A stretch of 60,000 nucleotides of DNA from Cryptomeria japonica (GCF_030272615.1 NC_081412.1:683590583-683650582), one strand, 5' to 3'; counted from the stretch's first letter, positions 23,909-36,695 are shown. Program-made: numbers and translations. The notes: generated by a model from the sequence alone, not told the origin.

Positions 23909-24394
23909 GAGATCTAAGCATATAGAACGCTTTTAATAAATGGGGTAGTATTAATTTTGGTTATGGGGCTATTTAATTTATAGGTGAGTATTCAAAAAAA
24001 TATATATATATATATATATATTTATTGGGCCGCTTGTCAATTTAATTTAAAACATTTTATGCTAATTGATTTAAATAAATTTAGGTATTCATGAAATAAA
24101 TATTAATAAAGTTAATATTTATTTTTAAATAGCTTGAATGTTTATGAACCAAATATTTGGAAGTTGATATTTAATTATAAATTAAATAGATTGAGCGATA
24201 ATAGGCTAGTCCATTTTAATCTGTATTTAATCTTAAATTATTTCCGTTATTTAGGTTAGTAGATAAAGTTCATTCTAAACATAGTTAAGACCAAAACTGG
24301 TTAGTGCATTTCATGTTAGCGAACTTACTGTTATTTAGTTGTTATTTTTTTTTTTTAAATTTCGTTCTTGCCCTAACTTTTGGGCATAACATTT

Positions 24395-24410
24395 TGGTAT
24401 CAGAGCAAGG
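24395..24410 (+). other. Primer-binding site of G
   Basis: TGGTATCAGAGCAAGG lies three bases after the LTR end. It is complementary to the initiator tRNA-Met 3' end. Confidence 0.92.
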
Positions 24411-24564
24411 TTTCCACACTAAGAACCTTACTCCACTTACGTTTCGCCTTAGATTATTTAAATTATTTTTGTTAAATTGATTTTATAAGACATTTAAATT
24501 TAATTGAAATTAATATTATTCTAAAAGAAATTAATTATTTATTTTACTTTATTTTCCTCTTAGG

Positions 24565-25880
24565 ATGCCTCCGACAATGCGACAAACTTGCAAGCGCAGA
24601 CAAGGTCCTAGACGTGTGCGCATAGCATGTGAAGAGGTAGTGAGGGAGGCATCATTTCCAGAAGAGAACCCAGGAGCACCTCTTGAACGGCCAAATGAAC
24701 CTAACCGAGACCTCTTAGAAGCAATACAGAATCTTATTGGCATAGTTCAAGAAAGGATCCTAGCAGAGAACCCTCAGGTTAGAAGTCATGACTCTGGGAG
24801 TCATAGATCTGTTGATAGAGAATGAAGCAGGAGCCCAGCTCCTATTCCTGTAGAGAGTCAGGGTGGAAATGAGCCAGAGTCTGTGCACCTGCCAGAACCA
24901 TCTCCAATGGTGGAACCAGTTTATTTTGAGAGAGCTTGTCAGGATCTAGGGGATCTTATCAGGGAGGTCCTGTGCCTCCAGCCACCATCCTTCGGAGGTT
25001 CTACCGACAGGGTAGAGGCTAAGGCATGGCTTTTGAGTCTTGAGAGGTGCTTTGTGTTGCATTCTTACAAGAGCAACCTAAAAGCACATGTCGCAGTCCA
25101 TCTGCTAAGAAGGTTAGCCTCCACTTGGTGGAGATAGCAAGAGTACAAATGCGGATTAGTTCCTGATACTCTCACTTGGGAGATATTCACAGAGAGGTTC
25201 CATGAGAGGTACCTATCAGAACACTTCAAACAGCATCATATAGATGAATTTCATGATCTCCAACAAAAAGGCTTATCAGTAACCTAGTATAGAGAAAATT
25301 CTTTGAGTTGTTCCCTTATGTAGATTATCTAAAGGATGAGAAACTTTTGGTAAACCGCTTCATCAGAGGGTTAAATGCCGGTATAGCTAGGGCTATTAGG
25401 ATGTCCACTCTAGAGAGCCTTTGGGTTGTTGTGGAGAAGGCACTGATTGCCGAGGAAATTCAGGTCAGACCACAGGACAATAGGGATCGGTTTTAGAACT
25501 GAAACCCCACACCTCAGACTTATGGATTCTAGAAACCACACTGGAAAGGAAACAACCAAAACTCACAAGAGTTCTCCAAACCCCCTCCTCCACAACACAC
25601 ACCACAGAATCAGAGGCAAAAGACTCCACAGTATCAGCAAGGCTCCAAGCCCAAGAAGTGGCAGACTCAGGGACAGAAACGTGATTATAGAGCACAGGTG
25701 CAGTACACACCCCCGGTGAGGACTCAGCAGTCCTCTAGAGGTGGGTACAGTGGGTCCAGTAGGACAGGAGGTTAGGCTTTCTCTAGGCCTCAGCACACCC
25801 AGTTTCAGGCACGGGGTGCTTGCTTTACATGTGGAGCCATGGGGCATATGGCAAGGGATTTCCCTCAGGGTCAAATGGCA
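24565..25880 (+). pseudogene. G gag, broken
   Basis: The start codon at 24565 opens a basic N-terminus. Stops follow at 24823 (TGA) and 25135 (TAG). The capsid domain has FGGSTDRVEAKAWLLSLERC, LLRRLASTWWR and a TWEIFTERFHERYLSEHF block. A frameshift at about 25290 leads to VNRFIRGLNAGIARAIR. A Gln/Pro-rich segment precedes the zinc knuckle at about 25813-25866, CFTCGAMGHMARDF, whose last Cys is Phe. It once formed the virus-like particle. Confidence 0.88.
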
Positions 25881-26500
25881 GGGAATCAGCGGATGGCCAC
25901 TTCAGAGCTGATAGTTGGTGATATGGGCAGGTCCCATAGAGTATTCATAGCGGTTGACAACCGCCAGGCTGAGCATCAAGCCACGGTCATCGAGTCTGCA
26001 GGTATGATCAAAGGTAACAATGTATCTATTTTGTTTGATTCAGGAGCTACTGCCTCCTTTATATCTCCATTGGCTGTGGAGCATTGTGGGCTAGTGGCAA
26101 CTAGATAGGGTGTTAGTTGGGAAGTGGAATTAGCTTCAGGGGCTAGAGTTCAGTGGAATCAGAGGTTAGGGCATGTCAGCTGTAGATTGGCAAGACCACC
26201 ACTTTAGTAGACCTTAGAGTGACGCCACTTGGATCTTATGGAATTGTACTTGGCATGGATTAGCTTTATGCCAACAGAGCCAGGATGGATTGCCGACTAA
26301 AAAAGATTGAGTGTGAGGATGATCATGGTTCGCCCATAGTTATCACCGGGATTCAGAGGCCCATGTCTCTTCATATGATCTTCGTAATGCAGCTTAAGTG
26401 GAGCATGCGAAAGGGATGTCAACTTTTTGCTATCACTATCAGTGATAGAGGAGAAGAGGAAGAAAAAGAAACATCGCTTGATGACCATCCTATCCTTAAG
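25881..26500 (+). pseudogene. G protease, active site intact but frame broken
   Basis: The segment carries NVSILFDSGATASFISPLAV, the retropepsin active site DSGA at about 26035, inside an open piece from 25839 to 26108. A TAG replaces Gln at 26106. After about 26200 the frame shifts, and the linker to RT is recognisable only in pieces. Confidence 0.87.
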
Positions 26501-27136
26501 AGATATTCAAATGTGTTTCCTTTAGAGTTACCGGGAATGCCACCCCGTAGAGAGATTGATTTTCATATAGACCTAGTACCAGGAGTCGAGCCAGTTTCCA
26601 GAGCACCTTATAGGATGAGCACAAATGAGCTTAATGAACTCAAAATATAGCTTGAGGAACTCCTGGAGAAGGGTCATATTCATCCTAGCATATCCCCTTG
26701 GGGTGCACCAGTTATCTTCATTAAGAAGAAGGACGGATCTCTCCGATTATGTATGGATTATTAGCAGCTAAATAAAGTAACCATCAAGAATCGATATCCT
26801 TTGCCCAGAATTGATGATTTATTTGACCAGCTTTAGGGTGCCAAAGTCTTTTCCAAAATAGATCTGAAGTCAGGATACCATCAGCTGAGAATAGTGGAGA
26901 GTGATATTCACAAGACCGCATTTCGCACTAGATATGGACACTATGAGTTCACCATAGTTCCATTTGGACTTACAAATGTCCCAGCAGTTTTTATGAGCCT
27001 CGTGAATGGGGTATTCCATACATTTCTGGACCGTTTTGTTATTGTGTTTCTCGATGATATACTGATATATTCTCAGAATGAGAAGGAGCATGAGGAGCAC
27101 CTGAAATAGGTATTGCAGTGTTTGCAGGATAACTAG
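26501..27136 (+). pseudogene. G reverse transcriptase, several TAG stops
   Basis: Ty3/Gypsy [71 protein letters not shown], the active-site block [20 protein letters not shown] (FLDD, both Asp present) near 27050. Stops at 26648, 26834, 27107 and 27134 are all TAG, each where the family has Gln. One more TAG lies at about 26762. Confidence 0.92.
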
Positions 27137-27840
27137 TTGTTTGACAGTTTGTCGAAGTGTGCTTTCTTTCGATCAGAGGTCAAGTACCTTGGGCACGTTA
27201 TTTCTGGTGATGGGATCTTAGTTGACCCATCAAAGATTAGGGCTATTATGGATTGGCCAACGCCAACCAGTGTGACAGAGGTTAGGAGTTTCATGGGCTT
27301 AGCAAGGTATTACTAATGTTTTGTCAAGGGATTCTCCAGAGTCGCACACCCTATTACTTCTCTTCAGCGTAAAGGGAAGAAATTTGAGTGGATAGAGAAG
27401 TGCGAGAAGGCCTTTCAAGAACTCAAGAAGGCACTTACTAGCGCTCCTATCCTTGTTGTACCAGATCCCATAGCTGACTTCATGGTTTGTACAGATGCTT
27501 CACTAGAGGGTTTAAGAGCAGTTCTTATGTAGGATGGTAGGGCCATAGCTTTCGAGTCTAGGAAGCTTAAGACTCATGAACTTAATTATCCCACTCATGA
27601 CCTTGAGCTCATAGCAGTAGTGCATGCACTTGTGAGGTGGAGAGACTTCCTTTTAGGTCATCACTTCAAGCTGCATCCAGATCATCAGAGTCTTCAGTAC
27701 ATCTTCACTCAGTCGAACCTTAATGCACGTCAGAGGAGATGGATGGAGCTCTTGTGCGAATATGATTTTGACGTTCACTACATCAAAGGAAAGGAAAGGA
27801 AAATGTAGTTGCAGATGCTTTGAGTAGGAGACGTCACGAG
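27137..27840 (+). pseudogene. G RNase H, with 5-bp duplication
   Basis: It covers KVKYLGHVIS-type thumb, GFSRVAHPITSL, then RNase H VCTDASLEGL, a DGRAIAFESRKLKTHELNYP block, the glutamate in DLELIAVVHAL and PDHQSLQY. TAG replaces Gln at 27530. At 27786-27803 a GGAAA unit is present one time too many before NVVADALSRR, which shifts the frame. Confidence 0.9.
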
Positions 27841-29130
27841 GTTTACACCATATCTATGGGCATGGATTTGAGAGGCCGTATACTATAGCACTTGCCAGAG
27901 GATGGATGGTATGCAAAGGTTGGTCAGGTAATACGATCTCAGGTTACTCTAGAGGGGAAATATGTGGATTATTCCTTGGAGTCCGATGGACTGTTACGCC
28001 ACTGAGGGTGCATTTATGTACCTTCCTCTAGGGGATTGCAAGAGCTCATTGTCATGGAGGCTCATAGAGCTCCTTATGCAGCGCTTCCTGGAGTTAAAAA
28101 GTTGCATGCTGACTTGAGGCAGTTATATCATTGGCCAGGAATGCGGAAGCTCATTGCTGAGATAGTAGCTCGATGCCTTGAGTGTCAGAGAGTAAAGGCA
28201 GAGCATCGCCATCCAGGTGGGTTGCTCTAGTCTCATGCTATACCAGAGTGGAAGTGGGATACTATATCCATGGATTTCATCATTGGTCTTCCTATGTCTT
28301 TTCATTGCCATGATGCTATCTTGGTGACAGTCGACAAGTTGACCAAAGTAGCTCACTTTTCACCAGTCCGTACTACATTCATAGCTCTAGTAGTAGCACA
28401 AGTGTTCTTACGAGACATTGTTAGACTTCATGGCATGCCTCACAAGATTATTTCTGACAGGATTTCTCTTTTCACTTCTTCCTTTTAGAAGTCATTACAG
28501 GTAGCTATGGTCACTAAGCTCAATTTTAGTACAACCTATCACCCAGAAATAGATGGTCAGACAGAGAGGGTAAATTAGGTATTAGAGGATATGTTTCACA
28601 TGTACGTCATGGATCATCAGACCAGGTGGGAGGAGTATCTTCCCTTAGTGGAATTTTCCTATAACACTGGGCATCACACTTTTTTGGGGATGCCACCCTA
28701 TCAGGCATTATACGGCAAGCCTTGCAGGACACCTTTAAGTTGGGATCGCATAGAGGACAGAGTTGCTATTGGTCTTGAGATAGTTCGGGATATGAAACAG
28801 CAGGTGGATTTGATTAGGCAACATCTTAGAGAGGCTCAGGATAGACAGAAGAAATATGCTGACGCAAAGAGGATAGATCGTAGCTACTTGGTTGGAGACA
28901 GAGTCTTCTTGAGAGTGCAACCGCATAACAGTCCTATCCATTACAGAAAGGGTTCTAAGCTTGCACCTTGCTTTGTAGGATCTTTTGAGATTCTTGAGAG
29001 GATAGGCCCAGTTGCCTACCATTTAGCATTGCCACCTAGCCTATCATGCATCCACGATGTGTTTCATGTATCAGTTTTGAGGAAATATATCTATGATGAG
29101 TCTCATATTTTAGATTGGGATGCCTTGTAG
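27841..29130 (+). pseudogene. G integrase, near complete with stops
   Basis: The zinc domain spans EAHRAPYAALPGVKKLH to CLECQ. Its second His (family IHPG) is Leu. The core keeps Asp in SMDFIIGLP, Asp in IISDR and Glu in GQTERVN. The last 179 codons (28591-29130) are open and carry LVEFSYNTGHHTFLGMPPYQALYG, the GDRVFLRVQP motif and HDVFHVSVLRKY. Stops: 27994-28005 region TGA, 28228 TAG (Gln), 28486 TAG (Trp), 28575 TAG (Gln). Confidence 0.92.
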
Positions 29131-29330
29131 GTGGAGTCAGACGGGCAGCTAGCTTTGGAGCCCATTTGCATTTTGGCATGCCGGACACTGGCCCTTTGAG
29201 GTCGAGAGCTGGACTAGGTTACGGTCCAATGGGATTGTTATGATGAGGTTACGGCTTCATGGGAGGACACAACATGTATGAGATCAGAGTACCCCCACCT
29301 CTTTGATGAACTCCAGGAGGAAGTTCATGC
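29131..29330 (+). pseudogene. G chromodomain-like C-terminal tail
   Basis: After a TAG for Gln at 29128 the frame reads VESDGQLALEP, then VTVQWDCYDEVTASWED and EYPHLFDELQEE. This fits the degenerate chromodomain of Tekay/Del-type chromoviruses (WEXXXXMRXXYPXLF pattern), which may steer integration to heterochromatin. TGA at about 29199 and TAG at 29214 interrupt it. Confidence 0.75.
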
Positions 29331-29332
29331 CT

Positions 29333-29344
29333 AGAGGGGGAGGG
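29333..29344 (+). other. Polypurine tract of G
   Basis: AGAGGGGGAGGG directly before the 3' LTR. It primes plus-strand DNA synthesis. Confidence 0.9.
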
Positions 29345-32300
29345 TGTGAGGCCTCACCTCGACTCAGTCTGACATTTCAGTGGTTTTTATATTGAGACTA
29401 TTATGGATACTTTATTTTGATGCATTTTGGAATTTAGAACTTATATGATTTCAGGATTTGCATAACATTGCTATATATTGATGATTTATTTATATGCTTT
29501 ATGAGATAGAACACTACATGATTTTTGAATAAGATGAAATTGCGGTGATAAATGTCGTTATTGAATTTGCAGGACTTTACTATGATAATAGAATTATGAT
29601 GTATGTTTAAGTTTAGGTGAATTAGGAGGAATTGCTTATGTGAAATTGCTTGGATAAAAGATGTATTTAATTTGTTCAGATGTAAATTGTATGCAAGTGA
29701 TGATGTGTATTATTATTCCTTTGAATTATATTATATGTGGATATTTGAAAGTAATAATGTGTAAATTGAGATGCGCAGGAAATTATCCATGTGACCATGG
29801 AAATATTGCGGAGAACCAAACCTAGACCTATGTATGTTCGTAAGCCAGGGGTTGTCTATTTGGAGAGACAACACCCCGTTTGTGTTGTATTTTATTCATA
29901 ACAGTATATGTTGTATGTGTGTTAAGTGTTATTTAATTGATTTGTGTAAAATCCACAAGAGACGATTTCATGTATTAAATTGTAAAAGTGTTTTCTTTGT
30001 GTCACTTGACACGTGTGGATTTAAGTTTAAATTTTTATTTTTGTCTCTTGGTGGGAAAGTGTTCAACTATATTTTTTTCAATTAATGTAATGTGATGTCA
30101 TAAACACCTTGGGTAAAAAGTCTTTGGGGTGGTGAACATAGTTTTGACCCGAAAATAAACTTCAGAGGGGTTTAAAATGGGTTAAATGAACACCTAGGGG
30201 TAGTTTAATATGGTTTCCTAAAGTCCATAAGGTATACCTAAGGGTTAGGGGTAATTTTAGGCAAGTTTCTACTCCTAACTGACCTTTTAGACACCCTAAA
30301 ATTTGACTTTTTTGAGTTGTGCGAAAATTAAAATTAGAAGATTGAACCTAGTTGTAAACTTTCCTTTTGGAATGAGAGTTCCCTTTCCCATTCTATCTTA
30401 CCTTCCTCTTTAGTTTTTAGAAACTTGTGAGAACTCTCACAAGGAGCTTCTTAAGCAAGAATTTGAAAATTTGAGGGTAATCACCCACTCTCCACTTTTG
30501 GAGACAAGAGAAATTTTGAAAAGAATAGAATAGATTTGGAATAGTGAAATTTGGCTAAGGGAGAAGATCCATGGAATTGGGCAGCTCATCCTCCACAATA
30601 CTAACCTACCTTTGGGCAGATTAAGGTTGGTTTCCTTCTTCCTAAAATGGCTTCTTTTTGCATGTGTTTGAAAGTATGTTGGTGTAAGAAATTTGCTTCC
30701 TTGCATTTTCTTTTTTTTGGGAATTTCGTTTGGTATTTTTTGTTATGTTTTGTATATGTTTTTGGGAGTCTTCAAGACCTCTTACTCTTGGGAGAGAGGA
30801 GGATCTTGTGGGTGGTAGTAGTGACAACCCTCGAGTGAGAGACTCTCGTTATTAGAGCGATCACAAGGGATTTTTTGTGTGACCCTTTCTACATGGTCTA
30901 TTTGTGCAATGGGGGTCATAAGGAGGGATATAAGGCTAGAATGCCTTGGGGGGCATAAGGAATAAGGGGTTGAAATACTTGATGTATTTGTTGTGCCATG
31001 AGGTGGCTACATATTTTTCCATACTTGCAGTTCTCCTCAGGGTATTGGTCCACTACCACCCTTTAAAAGGTCATCACCAAAGTGTGCTGTATTGTAACTG
31101 GGATGGGAGTATGTTTGTATTTGTGTGCAATTTTTCTTTTGTGTTTGCATGTTTGTTTCCCATCTAGGGCTTGGTTCTCCGAGCTCGGGGGTGGCTACCA
31201 GTTAGCCTAGGCTGGGAGGTGAGCACTCCATGGTCATAGTTGTGATTTAATATGGAGGGTTGTCGGGAGAAAAGAATAGGACATGTGGAAGGTTGTAGGA
31301 GTTATCGTTGCAGAAAATTATTTGCAGTTGTAAATATTAGTTTTAAAGGGAGAAATATATCCTCATTCGTTGAAATGAGAGGCTATTTGTAAAATAGAAA
31401 TAAAAGAATTGAGGATATGTTATTTGTAATGCAAAAAATATTATGTATTTTGCAAAAAAGATAAATGGTTTATTCTAAGATTTTGTTCTAGAGTTAAGGT
31501 TAAATTTTGTAGTCTTTAATATTTCTTGAAAGAAATGAGTTAAATTTGTTCTCTTATGTATTGAAAAAGAAATAGAATTGATTTTGCATGCATGTATGGG
31601 CTGAAAAATAAAGGTACTTTGGAGTATACATGGAAATGTAAAAAGTATATAAATTAAATCTATGATCTTACTTTGTCTGTGGTTTCATTTTAAATGCAGA
31701 AAAATAAAATCTATAATTAACATAATCATTTCTATAGTTAAGTTAATGAATTTTGCTGTGCTAGAATTAGTTAATTCTGTTTTTATTTTTTACGAAATAC
31801 ATCTCTATCATTTAAGTAGTTGTGGTAGTTTTCTTTTTACAAGCCAGCCAATTTAATAAATGTAGAAAATAAAGATCTAACCCTATTATAGTTTTATTTA
31901 AATAACATCTATCATTTCTGGTTGCTGGAAAATTTATTAAACATATACTTTGATAAAGTTGGAGTTAGATATTTATCTTAAATACTGGCAATATTTATTT
32001 TCGGAGATTGATATCTACAGTAAATAGATTTATTACTTTATTTCTTTTCCTACATTTGAAAATCAGAATCTTCCATGAATTATGTTTTATTATAAGCAAA
32101 AAAAAGATAATAATATAGTTATATACAAATATATATAATTATATACATGTAGATTTCATGTATATACTGATATATACATATATATAAAACATATCTTAAA
32201 ATTTACCTGTGAAACAAATGTAGATATAAATATAAATATACATATACAAATATATATATATATATGAATATATACATATGAAAAAATATATATATATATA

Positions 32301-33587
32301 TAGATTTATTTATACTTAATGGTTTTTTTTTAAATGTATATAAATATATATGAAAAAATATATATATATATACATATATATAAATATATATATATTATAT
32401 AATAAAAAAAATATATAAAAAAAAAATAATAAAATATATATGGTGAGGGCCGTGCAGGGTACACAGTCCTTGTGTGGGCCGCGTCCAGCACAGAGGTCGC
32501 AGCTTTTGTGCGAGCCGCGGTACTCACAAGGCCTGCGGCTCCTTGTGTGGGCCGCAGCCACTGTGCGGGCCGCGACACACATAGCGGTCGAGGCCACTGT
32601 GTGGGCCACGACCCCCACAGTGGATCGTCCCATTGGCGGTGCCCCCTCCACCTCCACCATTTCGGCAGCCTCTCCCACATTCGGCCGCCCACTGTTAAAA
32701 TCATCGCTGACCCTGCACAAAATGCCCTTTTCAAAAAATGGGGGTGTAAGAAAATTATAAACCCTAGCCGAGTAGGGCTAGGGTAGGGAGAGAAATAGAG
32801 GTTATCAAAAAAATAATAAAAGATGGATCACTTAAATAATAGTAAAAGAATGTTAGGGTTTGCATGGTAGTTAAGTTTAATGGTTTTTTTTTTATAAAAG
32901 TAAATATTTTTAGGAGATATATTTATATACCTATATATAAATATATATATTTATTTCCCAATGTAAAAGATTAAGACAAATTTAGATTGGTATAAATTAT
33001 TAAGTTTTATAAACTATAGTCGCCTAAATATATGGGTTTGAAATGGGTTTTGAAAGCCATAAGGATATTTTTAAGGATGTTTTAAAATATATATATATAT
33101 ATATATATTTTCGAGATCGAAGCATATAGAACGCTTTTAATAAATGGGGTAGTATTAATTTTGGTTATGGGGCTATTTAATTTATAGGTGAGTATTCAAA
33201 AATATATATATATATATTTATTGGGCCGCTTGTCAATTTAATTTAAAACATTTTATGCTAATTGATTTAAATAAATTTAGGTATTCATGAAATAAATATT
33301 AATAAAGTTAATATTTATTTTTAAATAGCTTGAATGTTTATGAACCAAATATTGGGAAGTTGGTATTTAATTATAAATTAAATAGATTGAGCGACAATAG
33401 GCAAGTCCATTTTAATCCATATTTAATCTTAAATTATTTCCGTTATTTAGGTTAGTAGATAAAGTTCATTCTAAACATAGTTAAGACCAAAACTGGTTAG
33501 TGCATTTCGTGTTAGCGAACTTACTATTATTTAGTTGTTCCTTTTTAAAATAAATTTCCGTTCTTGCCCTAAATTTTGGGCATGACA
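29345..33587 (+). repeat. 3' LTR of G, uninterrupted
   Basis: 4,243 bp from TGTGAGGCCT to GGGCATGACA, the undisturbed partner of the split 5' LTR. The first 125 bases differ at about 2 positions. Differences include a short duplication near 31390-31440 and a shorter (AT)n. The palindrome GTGAGGCCTCAC opens both LTRs. Confidence 0.94.
32443..32740. repeat. GC-rich degenerate repeat island in G 3' LTR
   Basis: Partner of 23143-23440 with one fewer repeat unit (the GCTCCACGCC unit is absent). It is followed by AAACCCTAGCC at about 32759. Confidence 0.85.
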
Positions 33588-33592
33588 TACTC
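33588..33592. repeat. TSD of G, right copy
   Basis: TACTC, identical to 12234-12238. Confidence 0.93.
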
Positions 33593-33677
33593 CCCCTAAG
33601 AAATAGCTCTCCTCCATCAAAGCCGGAAAAAGGTTTGTCAGTTAGTTTATGTCGGTTTGATGTCAATCTTCAACTAT
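33593..33677 (-). other. A2 3' untranslated piece beyond G
   Basis: Noncoding family-A sequence between the G insertion and the pol stop at 33678. It starts with CCCCTAAGAAATAGCTCTCC, which A3 has at about 50229. Confidence 0.85.
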
Positions 33678-34500
33678 CTAAGTCTCTACCGATGAGGGTA
33701 TTACCCCAAGCTTCTCTCTGAGATATTCAAAGGTTTCTTTAGGTAAAGGCTTAGTAAAGATATCTACAATCTTCTATTTAGTATTCACATAAACTAATCT
33801 CACTTCAACATTCCCTTTCAGAAAATTATACTTACTAGAAACATGTTTAGTCTTAGACTGAAATACCGAATTCTTTGATATATCAATTGTTGTTGAGTTA
33901 TCACAATAGATGATTATAGGTTCTTTTCATTTTACCTTTATGCCCTTCAACATTTGCTTAATCCGTAATAGATGAGTACAATTAGTTGTTGCTACAACAT
34001 ATTCTGATTCTGCTATTGATAATGATGTACAACTTTGTTTCTTTCTCAACCATGAAATCAATCTGCTACCAAGAAAGAATGCCCCACCAGTGATGCTCTT
34101 TTTGTCATCTACATCTCTTGCCCAATTTGCATCAGTGTATGCACATAAATCAAAATTTTCATCTTTAGGATACCATCAACCAAGATTTTGTGCCTTGTAG
34201 ATACCAAAAAATCCTTTTCACTGTTGATTCATTATTTTCTTTAGGACCACTCTAAAATAATGAAACAATACATATTGCATTCATTAGATCAGGTCTTGTT
34301 TGTGTCAAATATAGTAAACCTCCAATCATAGACTTATATCTTATCAGATTAACAAGCGCTGAATCATCTTTCAATGTCAATTTATTAGTTGTAATCATAG
34401 GAGTACTTACCGGTAAATTTTTTTAATAGTTCCTTCAAGTACTTTGTTTTACATATGAATATACCTTTATGAGTCTATGAAATCTGCAATCATAAAAATA
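33678..34500 (-). pseudogene. A2 RNase H and RT C-terminus, broken
   Basis: The minus strand carries remnants ending at a natural stop at 33678, including KSITGGAFFLGSRLISW, RKKQSCTSLSIAESEY and KNSVFQSKTKH blocks. Stops and frameshifts are frequent, and no stretch of 60 codons stays open. Confidence 0.8.
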
Positions 34501-35200
34501 ATTTTATCTCCCCAATCATAGACATTTCAAATTCTTTCTACTTCTTATTAGCAAAATCTTTACACAATCCATCTTCTCCTCCAAAAATGATATCATCAAA
34601 AAAGAATTCAATAGCCAAGATGTCATCATTAGTCACTTTGAAATATAAGTTGTTGTTAGTATTACCTTTAGTGTAACCAAGCTTCAAAAGATATTTATCC
34701 AATCTAGCATACCAAGCTCTACGAGCTTGCTTCAATCCATACAAAACTTTCCTTAACCTGCATATCATATATTCATCATTTGTCAATGAAAATCCATCTG
34801 GCTATTCAATGTAAACTTCTTCTTCAAGATCACCATTCAGAAATGCACATTTGACATCCATCTGATATACTTTATAGTTCTTGTATGCTGCAAATGCAAG
34901 AAATAATCTGACTGCCTCAATTATAGCTATCGGTGCAAAGGTTTCATTGTAATCAATTCCTTCTTTTTGTAAATATCCTTTACACACTAATCTTGCTTTG
35001 TTTCTGACTACCTTACCATCTTCATTAAGTTTATTTCTAAATACCCATTTAGTTCCAATTAAATATTTGTCTTTAGGTCGGGGAACCAATGTCCATGTAT
35101 TATTCTTCAATTTGTTCTAATTCTTCTTCCATTGCTTTAATCCAATGTTTGTCTTCATATGCCTCAATAACAGATGATGGTTCAATTTGAGAAATTAAAC
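34501..35200 (-). pseudogene. A2 reverse transcriptase
   Basis: Two open minus-strand pieces: 34802-35110 with [42 protein letters not shown] and [15 protein letters not shown], and 34538-34786 with CRLRKVLYGLKQARRAWYAR and the active site FFDD (both Asp present). A TAG separates them (E-P of the family), and a frameshift follows the second at about 34540. Confidence 0.9.
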
Positions 35201-36120
35201 ATACCTCTTCATTTGCCAGTCTTCCTCTTGTCATAACTCCTTGATACTTATTCCCAATTATCTAACTTTCAGAGTGATTCGATCTTACATATCTAGGTTT
35301 GTTCACTTGTTGCAGTTCTTCAGTCACTATGGAATTCTCTGATGATGCTGGTGTGACTAGATCAACACTCTATACTGGTGTACTAAGTATAGGTTCATTT
35401 ATGATCATCTCAACTGCTGGTTCAGAATCTATAGACCTTGAATTTCCTCTAAAGTGTTCATCTATCTTGACATTTGCACTCTCAATGATCTTCTGTAATC
35501 TCTTATTAAAACATCTATATGCCTTGTTCTTAGATGAATAACCAATAAATATTCCTTCATCACTTCTAGGATCAAATTTACCAACATACTTATCTCTCCT
35601 AATATAACTTTTGCTTCCAAATATTTTGAAGTATTTAAGAGTGGGAGTATTACCAAACCATAGTTCATAAGGGGTCTTACTGGTTTCACCTTTGATGTGA
35701 ACTCTGTTGAAAGTGTAAATGGTTGTATTCACTGCTTCTCTCCAGTACACATGAGGTAGATTTGCTTCCAATATCATGCTTCTAGCTACATCCAGAATAG
35801 TTCTATTTTTCCTTTCCACAATTCCATTCTGCTGGGGTGTCCGAGGTGCTGCTAACTATCTTCTAATTCTATTCACTTCAAAGAATGTATTAAAATCCTT
35901 AGATGTGAATTCACCTCCTTGATCTAATCTCAAACATTTGATTTTCTTAGCGGTTTCATTTTCTACCATCAATTTGAATAGTTTGAATTTCCCAAAAGCT
36001 TCTGATTTCTCCCTGAGAAAAATAACCCAACACATTCTAGAATAATCATCAATAATTAGCATAAAGTATCTATCTCCCTATAGACTTCTAGCTCTTCTTG
36101 GACCACACAAATTAGTATGA
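35201..36120 (-). pseudogene. A2 integrase, first catalytic Asp changed to Asn
   Basis: The minus strand reads DLIHTNLCGP at about 36105-36130, where the family has HTD. So the first Asp of the DDE triad is Asn. The rest is largely present: LIIDDYSRMCWVIF, LRLDQGGEF (second Asp kept), NGIVERKNRTI (Glu kept), VYWREAVNTTIYTFNRVHIK and LGYSSKNKAYRCFNKR-type blocks over 35370-35819. One stop lies at about 35855. Confidence 0.9.
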
Positions 36121-36695
36121 ATTAAATCAAGAATGTTATTGGATTTCTTAGAAATACTCTTAAAAGTTGTTTTAACTTGCTTTCCCATTTGACATTCCTT
36201 ACATACCACATTATGAAGTTTTACAATCTTAGGTAAATCCTTTACTGCTTTAGTAGTACTGATCTTCACAATGCAATCAAAATTCACATGACAAAGTCTC
36301 TTATGCCATAACCAACTTTCATCAATATGTGTAATCAAGCATGTCTTTTCACTGTTATTCAAATGAAAGATATTACCTCTAGTTTGATTACTGGTCGCAA
36401 TATCTTAACCAGTTCTATTCATGATTTTGCATTTACCATTCTTGAATTGTAATTGAAATCCCTTTTCAACTAATTGACCAACACTCAAAAGATTATGCTT
36501 CAAACCTTCAACATAATAAATGTTGTCTGTATTGTGCTTAGCATCAAAAGATATAGTGCCTTTTCCTTTGATTAAACAATCTTTATCATCCACAAATCTT
36601 ACTAGACCTCCATTGTATTCCTAAAAAAATAAGAATTTACTTTTATCACCAGTCATATGATGTGAACATCCAGAATCTATAATCCATTCATCCTT
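36121..36695 (-). pseudogene. A2 protease and GAG-pre-integrase domain
   Basis: WIIDSGCSHHMT at about 36660-36690 is an intact protease site. It is followed by a stop near 36622, an open piece 36405-36593 (KGKGTISFDAKHNTDNIYYV, LKHNLLSVGQL), and the zinc block WLWHKRLCHVNFD with CKECQMGKQ at 36170-36340. Confidence 0.88.

Noticed and set aside
26648-29216. Programmed TAG read-through in G
   Set aside because: Read-through elements use one stop at a set place. Here many TAGs fall inside RT, RNase H and integrase, with frameshifts as well.
32316-32786. Overlapping open frames on both strands over the GC island (also 23177-23510)
   Set aside because: They are translations of a degenerate GC-rich repeat in an LTR, with no conserved product or codon signal.
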